Positions 13,901-24,599 of a stretch of 64,000 nucleotides of DNA are shown here, one piece after another. The stretch comes from Anadara kagoshimensis (lineage: Eukaryota; Mollusca; Bivalvia; Arcoida; Arcidae): positions 65,159,630 to 65,223,629 of the forward strand of contig CM037865.1 of NCBI GenBank assembly GCA_021292105.1, read 5' to 3'. The first letter of the stretch is position 1; each line of letters begins with the position of its first letter. The notes under the pieces are model-generated. The model saw nothing but the letters and a program-made list of their open reading frames with translations. It was not told the DNA's origin and made no database searches. The position numbers and the translations under genes are program-made.

Positions 13901-14890
13901 ATGAAAGAGTCATTTACCAAAGCATAATATATTATATAATTTTCTTATCCAGGTACACACTGGTGGAGTTACAGATGCTAAAGAGAGTGGTGTTCTAGAT
14001 TTATATTTAAATAAATTTTGGGCTATCAAATTTGCTACAGCTGCAGCCTGCACTGTACTTAGGGTAGACCAGGTAAGTCAGATGTTATTAAAATCTGTCA
14101 TGTTCTGTTGAGCTCATCAGACATATACCTAGTATCTGCAGTTCTGTAGCATGAAGTAACTAACTTATAGAACAAAATCCTATTTTCAAAGTAAACTTCT
14201 CACTTATACAGTCATTAATCAACGAAAGGAAAAAAATGTCTTGTTATAGTAGGGAGTTAAAACTCAATACCCTTTGATATGAAGTCTGCCGTCTTTAGCA
14301 CCTGGTCACATGGCTTCCTGTTTGTATTTTGACATTGTACTGTATAGGCAAACAACATTGACCTTTCTGTTTGACCTTTCATGAGCAAAATTCATATTAG
14401 AGGGTCCACCCAATATATAGGTAGTGTTAGGATTCGTAGTTAATACATATACACATTGCCCATGATTAGTGTTCATATCATATAGACGAAATATACACGC
14501 GTGATCTCTATTACTTAAATTTACCTGTCGGTAATGAATATTTAAATCAAAAATACTTATACATTCATGTTTAACAAAAAAAGAATTTTGTATATGCCTT
14601 TATAAATGTCATGGATTGAAAGGTGGAACAAATGTCATAGAACACATTGGTCTTCAAGATACTCGTTTAATGCGCTGCATTACATATGCTGTTTATGAGA
14701 TACTCGTTTAATGCGCTGCATTACATATGCTGTTTATGAATCTTATTTTGATAGAAAAGATTGACAATTCATTGGGTTTTTATTTTTAGCCTGAATAAAA
14801 TGTTAATGTTTTGTTATATTTCAGATTATTATGGCCAAGCCAGCTGGTGGACCTAAGGCTAAGGAGAACAAGAACTGGGATGATGATTAA
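262..14890 (+). CDS. CCT8: T-complex protein 1 subunit theta (CCT8), 3' fourteen coding exons, 5' end outside window
   Basis: Theta subunit of the cytosolic TRiC/CCT chaperonin, an ATP-driven double-ring folding machine for actin, tubulin and other proteins. Coding exons with GT-AG borders and consistent phase: 262-473, 1787-1856, 2365-2493, 3985-4046, 4573-4710, 6193-6264, 7004-7177, 7661-7748, 12000-12115, 12496-12567, 12979-13071, 13474-13545, 13953-14072, 14825-14890. They give about 494 codons; family members are about 548 residues, so about 50 N-terminal residues lie upstream. Visible landmarks are NKMVINHLEKLFVTNDAAT and the nucleotide-site GDGTNFV in the first exon, MSKQYGNE in the third, TGGK-like and DLRRLCK in the apical-domain exons, DDGVNTFK and PGAGAVEIELAKQ in the second equatorial half, and IIMAKPAGGPK followed by an acidic WDDD tail. 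No frameshift or internal stop was found, so the gene looks functional. The 4.25-kb intron 7749-11999 is packed with repeats. Confidence 0.97.
996..1684 (+). mobile_element. Decayed hAT-like element carrying a broken zinc-finger exon
   Basis: Inverted ends begin CAGGGGTTGAAAATT on both sides (left 996, right complement ending 1684), flanking about 690 bp within the first complete CCT8 intron. The inside, about 1352-1540, reads as the N-terminus of a hAT-type transposase: a basic KRKSQDNKDTK stretch, then KRVRLFQQPWTDKFP, then an acidic stretch and a CKYC zinc-binding pair. Two in-frame stops interrupt it, one right after DKFP and one before the CxxC. A clean 8-bp target duplication was not found. 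Family assignment is inferred from end sequence and protein flavour. Confidence 0.6.
1352..1541 (+). pseudogene. Fossil transposase N-terminus (TTF/ZMYM-like zinc finger)
   Basis: A short coding relic inside the 996-1684 element. The pattern basic stretch, RLFQQPWTDKFP, acidic residues, CxxC resembles the N-terminal zinc finger of hAT transposases and ZNF862/ZMYM-like proteins. Nonsense codons at the tryptophan position after DKFP and before the cysteine pair make it non-coding now. It lies within a CCT8 intron on the same strand, without supporting splice sites. Confidence 0.5.
2494..3984 (+). other. CCT8 intron, 1.5 kb
   Basis: AT-rich intronic sequence containing the poly-G run. No coding exon or structured element was recognised in the rest. 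Confidence 0.7.
2702..2718. repeat. Poly-G run (17 G)
   Basis: Uninterrupted G homopolymer in a CCT8 intron. Its length is prone to sequencing and assembly error. Confidence 0.9.
4968..5340. mobile_element. MITE-like element with inverted ends
   Basis: A GGGTGTTTACAATGGTAA segment near 4975 is repeated in inverted orientation near 5313-5332, and the similarity extends inward (ATGGCGG, TTACGTAGGTT) with mismatches. The size of about 370 bp and lack of coding capacity fit a non-autonomous DNA transposon in the CCT8 intron 4711-6192. Exact ends and target duplication are uncertain. Confidence 0.55.
7147..7274 (+). repeat. 64-bp tandem duplication spanning a CCT8 exon end and splice donor
   Basis: Two adjacent, essentially identical 64-bp copies (7147-7210 and 7211-7274). 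Each holds the last 31 coding bases of the exon 7004-7177, the donor GTAAGTACATAT and about 33 intronic bases. The gene therefore has two identical consecutive donor sites 64 bp apart. Using the second would add 64 nt and shift the frame. Confidence 0.95.
8113..9428. mobile_element. 1.3-kb non-autonomous TIR element
   Basis: Left end TACCGTATATACTCGCC and right end, read on the other strand, TACCGTATATTCTCGCC form matching inverted termini. Both are followed by CCCGCAC-rich subterminal sequence. No long ORF lies inside. The outermost TA on each side could be a TA target duplication. It sits in the large CCT8 intron 7749-11999. The superfamily was not assigned. Confidence 0.7.
10296..10651. 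mobile_element. MITE with GTTTTACCAGTTCCGAA ends
   Basis: The motif GTTTTACCAGTTCCGAA at 10300 recurs inverted, ending at 10647, bounding about 350 bp without coding capacity. This is typical MITE architecture inside the CCT8 intron. The target duplication is not clear. Confidence 0.65.
10916..10948. repeat. Poly-C run (33 C) preceded by an A tract
   Basis: A C homopolymer of 33 bases, with a run of A just upstream (10876-10889). Apparent proline-rich reading frames over it are artefacts of the homopolymer. Confidence 0.95.
11470..11820 (+). mobile_element. tRNA-derived SINE, family 1, sense copy
   Basis: Contains the pol III B-box-like GTGGGTTCGAACCCC near 11530. The body is shared with copies near 27792, 33470 and 45849 (AAGAACAGTCACTACC-type, GGTTCTTTAACGTGC-type and TTGACTGGGACGTTAAA-type segments). 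The 3' end is TTCTTGACTGGGACGTTAAA followed by CACTCACTC. The tRNA-like head is diverged, with no clear A box. It lies just upstream of the CCT8 exon at 12000. Confidence 0.75.
14345..14550 (+). mobile_element. Partial copy of a TA-target MITE family
   Basis: Begins TAGGCAAACAACATTGACC after a TA, like the complete copies at 28376 and 38323, and shares their middle (GGTCCACCCAATA, GGTAGT, TAGGATT). The inverted right end is degraded or missing. It lies in the last CCT8 intron. Confidence 0.6.
14657..14738. repeat. 41-bp tandem duplication
   Basis: Two identical 41-bp copies starting AGATACTCGTTTAATGCG, abutting head to tail, in the last CCT8 intron about 90 bp before its acceptor. Confidence 0.95.
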
Positions 14891-16012
14891 ACTACTCGTT
14901 GTCATGGATATTAAAAACTTTTTATTTAAAATTCTGTGTTCATAAACTTTACTTACACATGATACTTCAGATACATGATGGCAATATTCATAATATAATA
15001 ATGAATATGATACTCTACTGTGATTTCTGATGATACATATAAACATGTATCTACTACACCAAAGGTATACTTCTGATTTTCTATTCTTTGCAACAATTGG
15101 TTTCGTTTTTTTGCCTGCGTGACCACCTGATAATGCATTTACCAACTTGAATGCTAGTTTTCTAAACAGGAACTCTGTGAATTTTGGAAATTAAAGATGG
15201 TCCAATTACACCATACAGTTTATATGCTAAATATCTAAGCAATTAATGGAATAATGCAACTTAATTGATTCTATAACAGGGTTGTAGAAAAACATTTCAG
15301 CTATAAGTTGATTGGGATATTCTAATTTACATTTTTGCTATGGATTCCAATTTAGAAAATTTTAATGTTCCTTGTAAAGAAACAATATCTATTGATGCTT
15401 TCTCATATTTCATAACAAATTACAGTGAATTCATGAACATGGAAGCAAGAATACACTTTATTTTGTAAGTCATGAGTGTGTGTTACAGTTCATGTGGATG
15501 TATGGTAGGGTTTATGTTTCATTTTAAGAAACATTTATTTATTGCATACAGTATGTGTTTATTTTGCATGTAAAACATAATTTTCGTCTTGATGCTGCCG
15601 TCTTCAAAACATGTCAATGTCTATTATTGTAAAATTGCTTAATACAATTATATAAGTGTGATAAATTCATGAATTTCAGAACTGTTCATGTGAAACAGAA
15701 TTTTTTTATGGAAAAAAAAAATACAAAAATATGAACTGAAATAGTCTTTTGTTTTATTTAAAAATCTACTTTAAGCAAGGAGCATAATTTTCAATGCAAT
15801 GTATAAGCTTTGACACTACTTAGCAAAATAATGGACAATCTCTGTTATCAGCACAGTATAAGTTATACTGTGCTGATAACAGAGATTGTCCATTATTTTG
15901 CTAAGTTATACTGGTTGTGCGGCAGGCGAAGGGTACATTTGGCCTTGTAACCTGCCAAAACCCTGTATAGCGTGTTTTTGTGCGTAACAAAAACTCCAGT
16001 GAAATGAATAAA
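14891..16012 (+). other. CCT8 3' UTR and downstream flank
   Basis: Follows the CCT8 stop codon. The AATAAA at 16007-16012 is a candidate poly(A) signal, but a shorter UTR is possible because ATTAAA occurs near 15191. The segment includes the 89-bp palindrome at 15818-15906, which would be transcribed if the distal signal is used. Confidence 0.4.
15818..15906. repeat. 89-bp perfect palindrome (44-bp arms, 1-nt centre)
   Basis: 15818-15861 is the exact reverse complement of 15863-15906, with one base (G, 15862) between. No mismatch was found. The RNA would fold as a 44-bp hairpin with an almost absent loop. It may be a recent fold-back duplication, or an artefact of assembly or library preparation. 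Confidence 0.95.
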
Positions 16013-17174
16013 GTATGTCTGTGCCATCCATATTAGCTATAAATAATTTAGCAACATGATTCATTATTTTGAAAGTCAAGATTTTTTACCAGGGTTCCTT
16101 GTGTCTTGTATTTCTTTTAATTGTTGTGATGTGTTCTTGGTGGACCTCACCAAGTTATGTCCCTTTGAATTATGACATTTTGTGTCTGGACAAGATTAAG
16201 ACTGATTAAGATTGAGTAAGTGACTATGTACATAATTTTGTACAGAGATTTATTGTTGAGACCATTATTGTCTTCATCTTCTCGAAAGGATTTTGCTTTC
16301 ATTTTAAAGCCTTGTTAAATGCTTGTTCCTTGCCTTTACAACCCATAGTAACGTGACTCCTATTCAACCAGGTCTTGTATTTGTGACACCTAAAATCACA
16401 GGTACAATGGCCTTGTATAAATTAGTTTGTAGCCAATGTAACAATGATAAACAAAGGAATGGAGCAAAGAAATACGATAAATATATAGTGACCATCCATT
16501 ATGAAAGTCAAGATTGATATATGATCATAGGTAATGTGCTAAAGTCAATATACATAGTACCGCTAGATGAAGGGCATTACCTCCATCCATCGTTACTGTT
16601 GCCATAGTAAATATACAAGAAAAAGTTGAAGTAGTATTATAAAAAGTAAAATAAAGTGTATCCACGAATCAACTGGCAATGGAATAATTGAATTTAGTCT
16701 GCTAGTAGATGGATGTCCTACGAAATGTTTGATGTTGGTGAATCTCAATTTAAGTCGGTGTTAATATATTGTGGACCAAATTGCAATTGGATTCAGACTT
16801 CACGCATATTTTAGTCCTTTGGGTATCTTTTCAACATCTTGAAAAAATTGGGTTCACAATTTTGGTCCAAGCACTACTGTACAAAGAGAAATTGTAATCT
16901 GAAACGTCCGGTTCCGTTTTCCTTTCATTCTCAACCTGGATATGTAGCTAAATAGGAGGACTGGAGTGTTTACCCGACCGAAGCACCTGGCCTCACTCTC
17001 CTGGTGGAAGTTAACTTGTTAAACTTATTTATCAGTTTCAAAGTTTTTACTCTGCTTTGGGGTTGTGATTTGGACATGGATTAGTTTGTGTTTGATTGAC
17101 TTTGTCCTTCATTCAAAGTCATATTTACCTTCTACACATTCTGTCAAAACATATGTCAGGTTCTGAAGACCTGT

Positions 17175-18152
17175 CGCTTAACAAAGTTTTGTTATGCCCC
17201 CGTCATGAATATGGCCGGGGTTTATAGTGTTACCCATACGCACGTCTCTTCCATCTGATAATCCGTTTCCGCTTTGTAGCTTTTGTATAATACGAGGTAT
17301 CAAAGTGAAATTAACAAGAGTTGTCGCGTGCTGAATTTGCGTCATCACGCTCAAGGTCAAGATCACGGGACTAATTAAAACTTTGAAAGTTGCATTTTTG
17401 AATTCCGTTTCCGCTCCCAATCTTTGTATCGAAGTGACATTTGTACAAGATATATACAATATGGAAGGACAATGTATACCAAATCGGAGTCACCAAAGTC
17501 AAGTTCAAGGTCATATAACCATAAAAATGTCTTTTACATCCGTTTCCGCCCCTTAACTTTTATATCAAAAGTGGCATTAAAGCGATATTAGATATATGCA
17601 TTATGGAAAGAGAACGTGTCGCGTATCAAATCAGAGCCATCAAAGTCAAGATCACAGTACCATTAAAAACCCAGAAAAATTAAACTTTTTCATCCACTTG
17701 TAAAAAAAAGAGATATCAAAAGAGGGTGTGTTGCATTCCAAATTAGAGTCGTAAGGTCATAGGATCATAAACACTTGCTCAATTTTAAAGATTTTGGATT
17801 TTGTAATTTTTCTAATTGATGATTTTCAGAGAGTAATTTTAAATCTTAATCAAATTAAAGAAACAAAGTTTCAAGTTGCAGAATCTGAGTCCGAGTGTCA
17901 CAGATTGTGATCATTTACATCTAACATTCTACTTTAAAAACAAATAAAAGAGTAAAGGTTTCTATGAAGCAGTAGCGTTGTGTTTGGGGTTCAAAACTTA
18001 ATCCTTATCCTCTAGCTCTGTGCAACTCATTTTAGTAGTGCAGTTGAGAATGCCGAGGTCAAATGTCTAGGTCATATGTAAAATCAAGGTCAAGGCCACA
18101 AACCAATAATTGATGAAACTGGGGCATATATATTTACTCTTGTTTCAATTTA
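17175..18152. repeat. Dispersed repeat with about 138-bp internal units
   Basis: Starts near ACAAAGTTTTGTTATGCCCC and ends near GGGGCATATATATTTACTCT. Inside, a unit beginning ATCCGTTTCCGC recurs at about 17262, 17401 and 17539, each with AAGGTCAAGATCAC-like sequence. It resembles the 33931 and 43818 elements in style (AAGGTCA-rich internal repeats). It may be a non-autonomous rolling-circle-type repeat. No coding capacity was seen. Confidence 0.45.
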
Positions 18153-21100
18153 ACAAAAGCCAATAAGTCATTCCAGACCAATATACGCATTAAAAATGAA
18201 AGTTGATGATTTATAACTGAAAGTTGAACCATATCTGTTGTCATGGCAATGAAAAAACGATGGTTACTTTTTGTTGTTGCTACTTACCATTGTCATGGTA
18301 AATCTTTTCGGCCTATTATAAAAATGTATAGTGCTCTTCCAAAGTCAGATAGGGTATTATATAAATGGGTTCAATATGTGTTTGTTTTGTGTCCCAAGTA
18401 TTTCTTGTAAATAGTGTGTTAACGGTAACTCTGACCTTGGCTATTGTCTTAGCTATTGTCAAGTACATGATATTTCGCTCTCCAGTCTCGCTTTTTCAGT
18501 CTTTTAGACAAATCATCATCCTTGCATTGACCGTTTCTTTGTCTTAATCTCTACAACATCATGTCCTGTATTAAACGTCTTTAATAGATTGTTTACCGGA
18601 TAAGAAACCCACTGATATTGACGTCAAACAAGTTCCTGGCTGCGGTTCATGTTGAGTATTATAACTTGGTTGGATATTTCAATTAGCCAGTCATTTACTG
18701 TACAAGGTAAGCATGTTTTCTCAGTTTTCTAGTTAATCAAATAGAACCATTATATTTAACTTAATGTTTGTTATACATGGTATAAAGATTATCCATGGAA
18801 TATTATCTTGGTGAATTTCTTGTAATATGCAATGATTAATTTTTTCCGTTTAAATAATAGTAATTATCGTTTTTTATGGATTTTTTTCAATTTTTAATAA
18901 ATGAGATTTTGTTAAGAAAAAATCAGATAGTCTTGACATGCAAGAAAATGTTTTCTACAAAAAAAAGCTAATAACGTCAAACATTAATTGTCAATGATTC
19001 TTTCCTCTGTATCTTCCAACTAATTAGCTTTTTTTTATCTCTAACAAGCGACATCAGTTTCCAGTGGTTACCATGGTAATACATGAACTTTTTTGTTTTA
19101 GAGTAAATGTGATGATAGTTTGATAAGATTTACAACAGGTTATGTCAATCTACTCAGGTATCTTATCTGGTTCTTTCCAGCGAATTATCTTAAATGTTGG
19201 TGTAATTACCTGAATATCCAGGTAAATGACGTTTTCTCTTTAATAACAAAATTTGATAAGACATATTTTACCATATTGTACTTATGGATGTGTATTGTGT
19301 TACAGATTTTATTTGATATTTGTAAACCACTTGACAATTTTGGTGACAATGGAATTTATTACCAAGTCTATTTCCTGCTTTTATTACTTCAGCCGTTATA
19401 CTACGATTGTTTAATCATCACACCTTCATCTGTAGAGACAACGTCAAACAACATGGAACTTTAACATGTTTAGGTATGTTACATTTCCTGGCTCCGGCTG
19501 TTTCGATTGTTGAGTAATTTTTTGCTATCATTAGTGACAAAGCCAAACAGCATGGAACTTTAAGGTAAGTTACATTTCTTGCTTTATTTTTAGACTCAAC
19601 TTAGGTATTCCTCGACAATTTTAGTTTGACTTACACATACGTAAGATTTATTTTTTCCTAATACCACTAAAGCAGGGTCGGGTCCACAGTTTTGAATAAG
19701 TGGATGAAACAATGTTATTTTTCAATACAAATGGTGCAATTTACAATTTAGGTCTTAAAGAGATATGAGACATTGATTAGATTCAATGTCACAACCATTA
19801 TTCAAAACAGAAAAAGTCAAATCTATAAGTTAACTGATAAGCATGTACCAGCCAACACAACAGGGCAATACATGTCATTGAGAAAACCGACAAAAAGGAC
19901 AGTGACTTTTACCATGTTTCCGGTTCGGCTTTACAGTTCTCTTTTAAGATGTTGTTTTTTCTTTTCTCATATTGTCTGATTATGAAAATAATAAATAATA
20001 TATGGCCACTAATTATAGATTTTATTTGTGCCAATTTCTGTGGATGTTTAACTTTTTTCTGATAAGAGTTTTCTTCAATGTTTTATGGATTTTGCATTAA
20101 AAATTTCATAACAGTTATAGAATTCCTGTCATTTACAGTTTCTTAAGGGCTTTGAATGGTTTTGCTGGCTGAAAAAATGTTTTTGACAGACATTTAACGT
20201 GTTTTACATGTTCTTATATTACCAGGCGTGCTTTACAATTTTGGTTTCACAATTTTGGTCCAAGCACTACTGGTGAGCAGTTATTGTATTCTGAAACGGC
20301 CCGACGTCTAGAGCTGTAAAATAAAAACTGGTATAATACGTAGCTTACATTTACTTGTTTAAACAATATTTTATCCTCAGAAGAAGAAAAAACAATATAT
20401 ACAACATATTTCAATATACATGTATTCTCATACTACTGGTTCTAGCCCATTCAGATCCGGTTACGGCAGCACTTATGTTATTATGTAAACATTACTCTCA
20501 ATAAGCCTATTACAAGTGCTGTACTTGTTAGTTTTATATTTATGGCATATTTGTTACCAAAAATATATTTTAATAACATAATTTATGAATACATGTATAT
20601 ATAGAATATATTCAAATAAGAGATCATAAATAGTTATCTTTATATTCTTATTATTTAACAAGTTACGCACATCTTATTTATTTTTGTATAGTTTTTATTG
20701 GGTTTATGGGGAAATGGTGTGCTACCTACCGGTTTTGTTTCTTTAAAAACTACATCTAGTAATGACTTGTACGGACTGACCAGTTTATTTTGCATATTTA
20801 GGGCCTATTTATTTTTAAAAATACCCGATATATGATCTAGATGCAAACTCGAGAACCCAGTAAATATGTTGCCACTGCAAAGCAGACAGAGTCTTTTAGT
20901 AATGCATTCATTCTCTGTCAAAAGCATGGAAGAAATAATATAAGTACAGTTGGGGATTTTTGAAACAGTGCAAAGCAAATTTTAAGTTAAGCTTTAATGT
21001 TATTTATCGTAAATACCACTGGCCTTTGATTTACCCGTGTACATGACCTCCAAATCCAATAGGTCTTCTTATGATTTTCTAGCAAAATTATATTAGGTTT

Positions 21101-21192
21101 GATGAAATTCAATCAACTCAAATAAAACAAAAATATCAATTTCCTAATAGCAAGAATGACTATGGCAATAGGCCTCTCTCCCTTTTAAGAAT

Positions 21193-21620
21193 GAAGTTTG
21201 GTAACACGCCATCAAAGCACAATTACGTTATTGTGCGGTACCCAGTGATGGCGACAGGCAAAAAACTTAGCCTCCAAAATCGCTAGGCTTTGAAAATTTC
21301 TACAGGTGTATAAGGCTTGGTGAAATTCCATCAAAGCAATTTTGTGTTCAAGTGACACCATTGTTTTACAGACCGATAGACAGACAAACATGACGGAATC
21401 TTGGATGTGAAGTTTGATGACACGCCATCAAGCACAATTACGTTATTGTGCGGAACCCAGTAATGGCGACAGGCAAAAAACTTAGCCTCCAAAATCACTA
21501 GGCTTTGAAAATTTCTACAGGTGTATAAGGCTTGGTGAAATTCCATCAAAGCAGTTTTGTGTTCAAGTGAAACCATTGTTTTACAGACCGATAGACAAAG
21601 AAACAGGTCACATATAAATT
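21193..21620. repeat. Diverged tandem duplication, about 220-bp period
   Basis: Two adjacent copies starting AAGTTTGGTAACACGCCATC (21193) and AAGTTTGATGACACGCCATC (about 21411), each containing GGCGACAGGCAAAAAACTTA and ending near ACAGACCGATAGACA. Scattered substitutions show it is not recent. Confidence 0.85.
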
Positions 21621-22006
21621 ATCTCCATTACGTTGCGGCGTTTGTATGCTATGACAGAATCTTGGATGTGAATGACTCAGAACACAAACCATGTTGTTTG
21701 TTAATGGTACCTGCTAGTTAAACCTCTTAGTAAAGCAACGGTCGGGATTGTTCTTATCTTCTTTAAGCTGATAAAACATATAAAATGACACAGATGGTCC
21801 TACGGTATTAGATATCGATTTATAACAATTCACTATACAACAACATCTGTACTATTTTTGTATTTATCTTCTACTATTTTTGTACAGTCAAACCTCGTAA
21901 AAACCATCTTTATGAAGTCAGATTCTAGAAAATATAAAAAAGAAAAAGAAAAGTCCACATCATTTTCTTTACAAATACCTGGTTGTCAAAATGTATAACG
22001 ATATAC

Positions 22007-22183
22007 CACAGGGACCAGTTTCATAATAAAATTTAAAAAATACCGATAAGTATATAAAAAAGAGTAATGTAGAGTTTTGTCGGAGCACCCACACGTGAAA
22101 GATCTGATTCGTTGTTCCCCTTTACTCTTTTTTTATATACTTATCGGTATTTTTTAAATTTTATTATGAAACTGTCCCCTGTG
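22007..22183. mobile_element. hAT-type MITE with 8-bp target-site duplication
   Basis: A 177-bp element with inverted arms of about 60 bp: left CACAGGGACCAGTTTCATAA, and right end nearly the same on the opposite strand. It is flanked by identical 8-bp direct repeats CGATATAC (21999-22006 and 22184-22191). An 8-bp target duplication with CA..GGG-like ends is characteristic of the hAT superfamily. There is no coding capacity. Confidence 0.85.
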
Positions 22184-23084
22184 CGATATACGGACAATTT
22201 GCAAATTTTATAAAGTTTATAAACACATTTAACGTTGAACTTGTTTTTCAATGATTGATTATAAAACCAAGACCATGGAGAATAGAATTACATCAGATTT
22301 TCAGACAAAGGGGTATAACTCTGGAGAAAATAGTCGTGCATACCAAATTTTGATAACGAGTCCATATCGAATCCATTAAAAATCATAGTGTGTAGTGTTC
22401 GGAATACAACCGTCTCCGGACAGAAGGATAACATTGGCATATTACGTCCGATTTTCAGATGGGAGTCAATGACAAATAACAAATTTCATGCCAGAATACA
22501 ATTTTTTCAGCTTGCTACAGACTTTCAGATTTTTAAAACCTTTGTCTATTTTTTACATGGGACAATAAATTATCAATAAATTGCCTTAACATATTTTAAA
22601 GATAATTATCCAGTACATTGAGAAGATACAATTCTTCTTAAATCAATACTTCAAAACGGTTGCTATGATACCAGTTACAATAATTAGTTAGGACATATGG
22701 TCACTTTTAACCACATTAATATAAGAAGTGCAAATATGTAGGTCACTGTGACCATGTATGAAAACAAGTTAATTCTTTTTACTTCAAAACTAAAGCCTGA
22801 AGTTGTTTTTTTCCTGTTCAGGTTAGCATAACCTTAAATAAGGACCATTTAAAGACTTGGAAGAATTTCATTACAGAAACAGATACTACCCAAGTTATAT
22901 TTCCTTATGTTTTTGCTAGCGACAAGATGTTGAGAGCCCTTATTTATTAAGGTCATAACCAGTTTGAAATTATACCAATTGGTTACATCAAATATGAGGT
23001 TTGAAGTTTTTTATGTTTGATTTGCCAATGTTAAGCTAGTACAACACAGCTTAAAATAATCATGTTTTTGATTTTGTTTTTCAG

Positions 23085-24599
23085 GTTTCTAAGAAGAAAA
23101 GATAATACTAGTATAAGAAGTCCTAACCATTTATGAACAAGCCTTTTGTTCTACAGATATGACATGATCTTGTGACCAATGTAGATGATAATTAAGAACT
23201 GTAATACAGGACTACAAGGACAGTTTGGTGTGGATATACAATGAAAGGAATGTATTAATGTATAACAATGGGACAGCCTTAATTTTTTACTCTTATGGAT
23301 TAGTATGGAAGTACAAAATGTGTTTACATTGTGTTTTAGTGTACAACATTGCTTTGGCTGAAAACAGACCTTATTAACCTTTTTTCAGATATTAACAGCA
23401 GTTGAGACACAATTGTTAAAAATTTTCTGAGTTTTTGTGAGTAGATTTAAAGTGAAATGATAAAGATGACATTTTTCACCAGAGAAAGACCTACAAATAA
23501 AGCTGAATTTTTAAGTACCAGCAATCACACAGTGACTTTAAAGCCAGCTACTTCTAGTACACAAACAGCATTACCATTTACACTCAAGCTAAGTCTTGGA
23601 GCATGCCTGGTTGTCATGGTGATTATAGGATTTCTGGGAAATTTAATTGTATGTTTGATTGTTTACAAGAAACCAGCCATGAGATCAGCTATCAATTTAT
23701 TATTAGCCAACATGGCATTAAGTGATATATTAATTTCAATAATCTGTATGCCATTTTCATTTTTGACATTGGTAACGGACAAATGGATACTTGGAAGCTC
23801 CTTATGTGATATTTTGGCATTTTTACAAGAATTCCTCGCTGGCGTTGGAATATTTATACTTCTGACTATCAGTGTAGACAGATATTTAATTATTGTTAGG
23901 AGAAAAGACAAGTTAACGACGTGTCATGCTAAAATGTTTATCTCGTGTGCTTGGTTTATGTCAGCCATACAAGCAGCTCTTCCAATACTAGGGTGGGGGA
24001 AATACAAATTTTATACTGGACATACCCAGTGTATTTTAGAAATTTCTAAAAATGCCGCAAATATTTCATATGCTATTTTGAAAGTTAGCTTTACATTTTT
24101 TATTCCAATAATAGTCATGGGATTTTCATATGCATGTATTTTAAATACAGTGAGAAAAAACAAAGTCCGAATTCAAAATGTGCCAGATAAATTCTGTGTA
24201 AGTATGACTCCGGCAAGCGAGAGACTTGGACTACCCTCTGTGTATCATCAACCATCCAGACTTCATGTTGATATGAGTTTTAAAACAAGAGCATTTAAAA
24301 CTATACTTATACTGTTCTTAATTCTGGCTATATGTTGGATTCCATATTCAGTAAACATGTTACATAGCAATTTAACAGGAAGTTTAAACAACATCAGAAA
24401 CACAACATTTTTATGGCTTGGCTACCTGAACAGTACAATAAACCCCATAATATACAGTATGAGGATACCCAAGTTTAGAGAATCTTGTAAGGACATGGTG
24501 CCTAAATCATTTAGATTTACTACAAATATTTCAACTACGACAAAACGAAGAGTAAATCCTAGTTCTGTGTACGAATGTCATGAGCCGCAATCATCATAA
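23085..24599 (+). CDS. Class A G-protein-coupled receptor, GPR45/GPR63 (PSP24)-like; coding 23457-24599
   Basis: An intronless 380-residue reading frame encoding a rhodopsin-family receptor in the plasma membrane. Landmarks: NHT glycosylation site at residue 23, TM1 with GFLGN (N62), TM2 LANMALSD (D90), C117 and C192 for the ECL1-ECL2 disulfide, DRY at 141-143, CWIP at 293-296, NPIIY at 329-333, and C344 as a palmitoylation candidate. Orthology to vertebrate GPR45/GPR63 is supported by DRYLIIVRRKDKL after TM3, ACILNTVRKN at the end of TM5, MSFKTRAFKTILIL before TM6, and a tail matching the RRIQPSTVYVC-type ending of that group. Those vertebrate receptors are orphans or are proposed lysolipid/sphingolipid receptors, so the ligand is unknown. 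The ATG at 23457 has a second in-frame ATG three codons on. The acceptor at 23084 suggests an upstream untranslated exon. The last codons lie in a minisatellite. Confidence 0.9.

Larger units (their letters stand above)
16013..23083. other. Intergenic region and probable 5' UTR territory of the GPCR gene
   Basis: No convincing protein-coding exon is present. It contains the 17175-18152 repeat, the 221-bp duplication at 21193-21620 and the MITE at 22007-22183. Donor-like sites follow short unique segments at about 18707, 19475 and 19565. A strong acceptor (pyrimidine tract then CAG, ending 23084) precedes the receptor ORF, so one or more untranslated 5' exons of the receptor may lie here. This needs transcript evidence. 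Confidence 0.4.

Noticed and set aside
16323..16517. Small open frame downstream of CCT8
   Set aside because: No homology, no splice or promoter context, and a length expected by chance.
19120..19464. A 114-codon open frame between CCT8 and the GPCR
   Set aside because: Hydrophobic because of T-rich sequence. No family features, and it overlaps a local imperfect repeat with donor-like sites.
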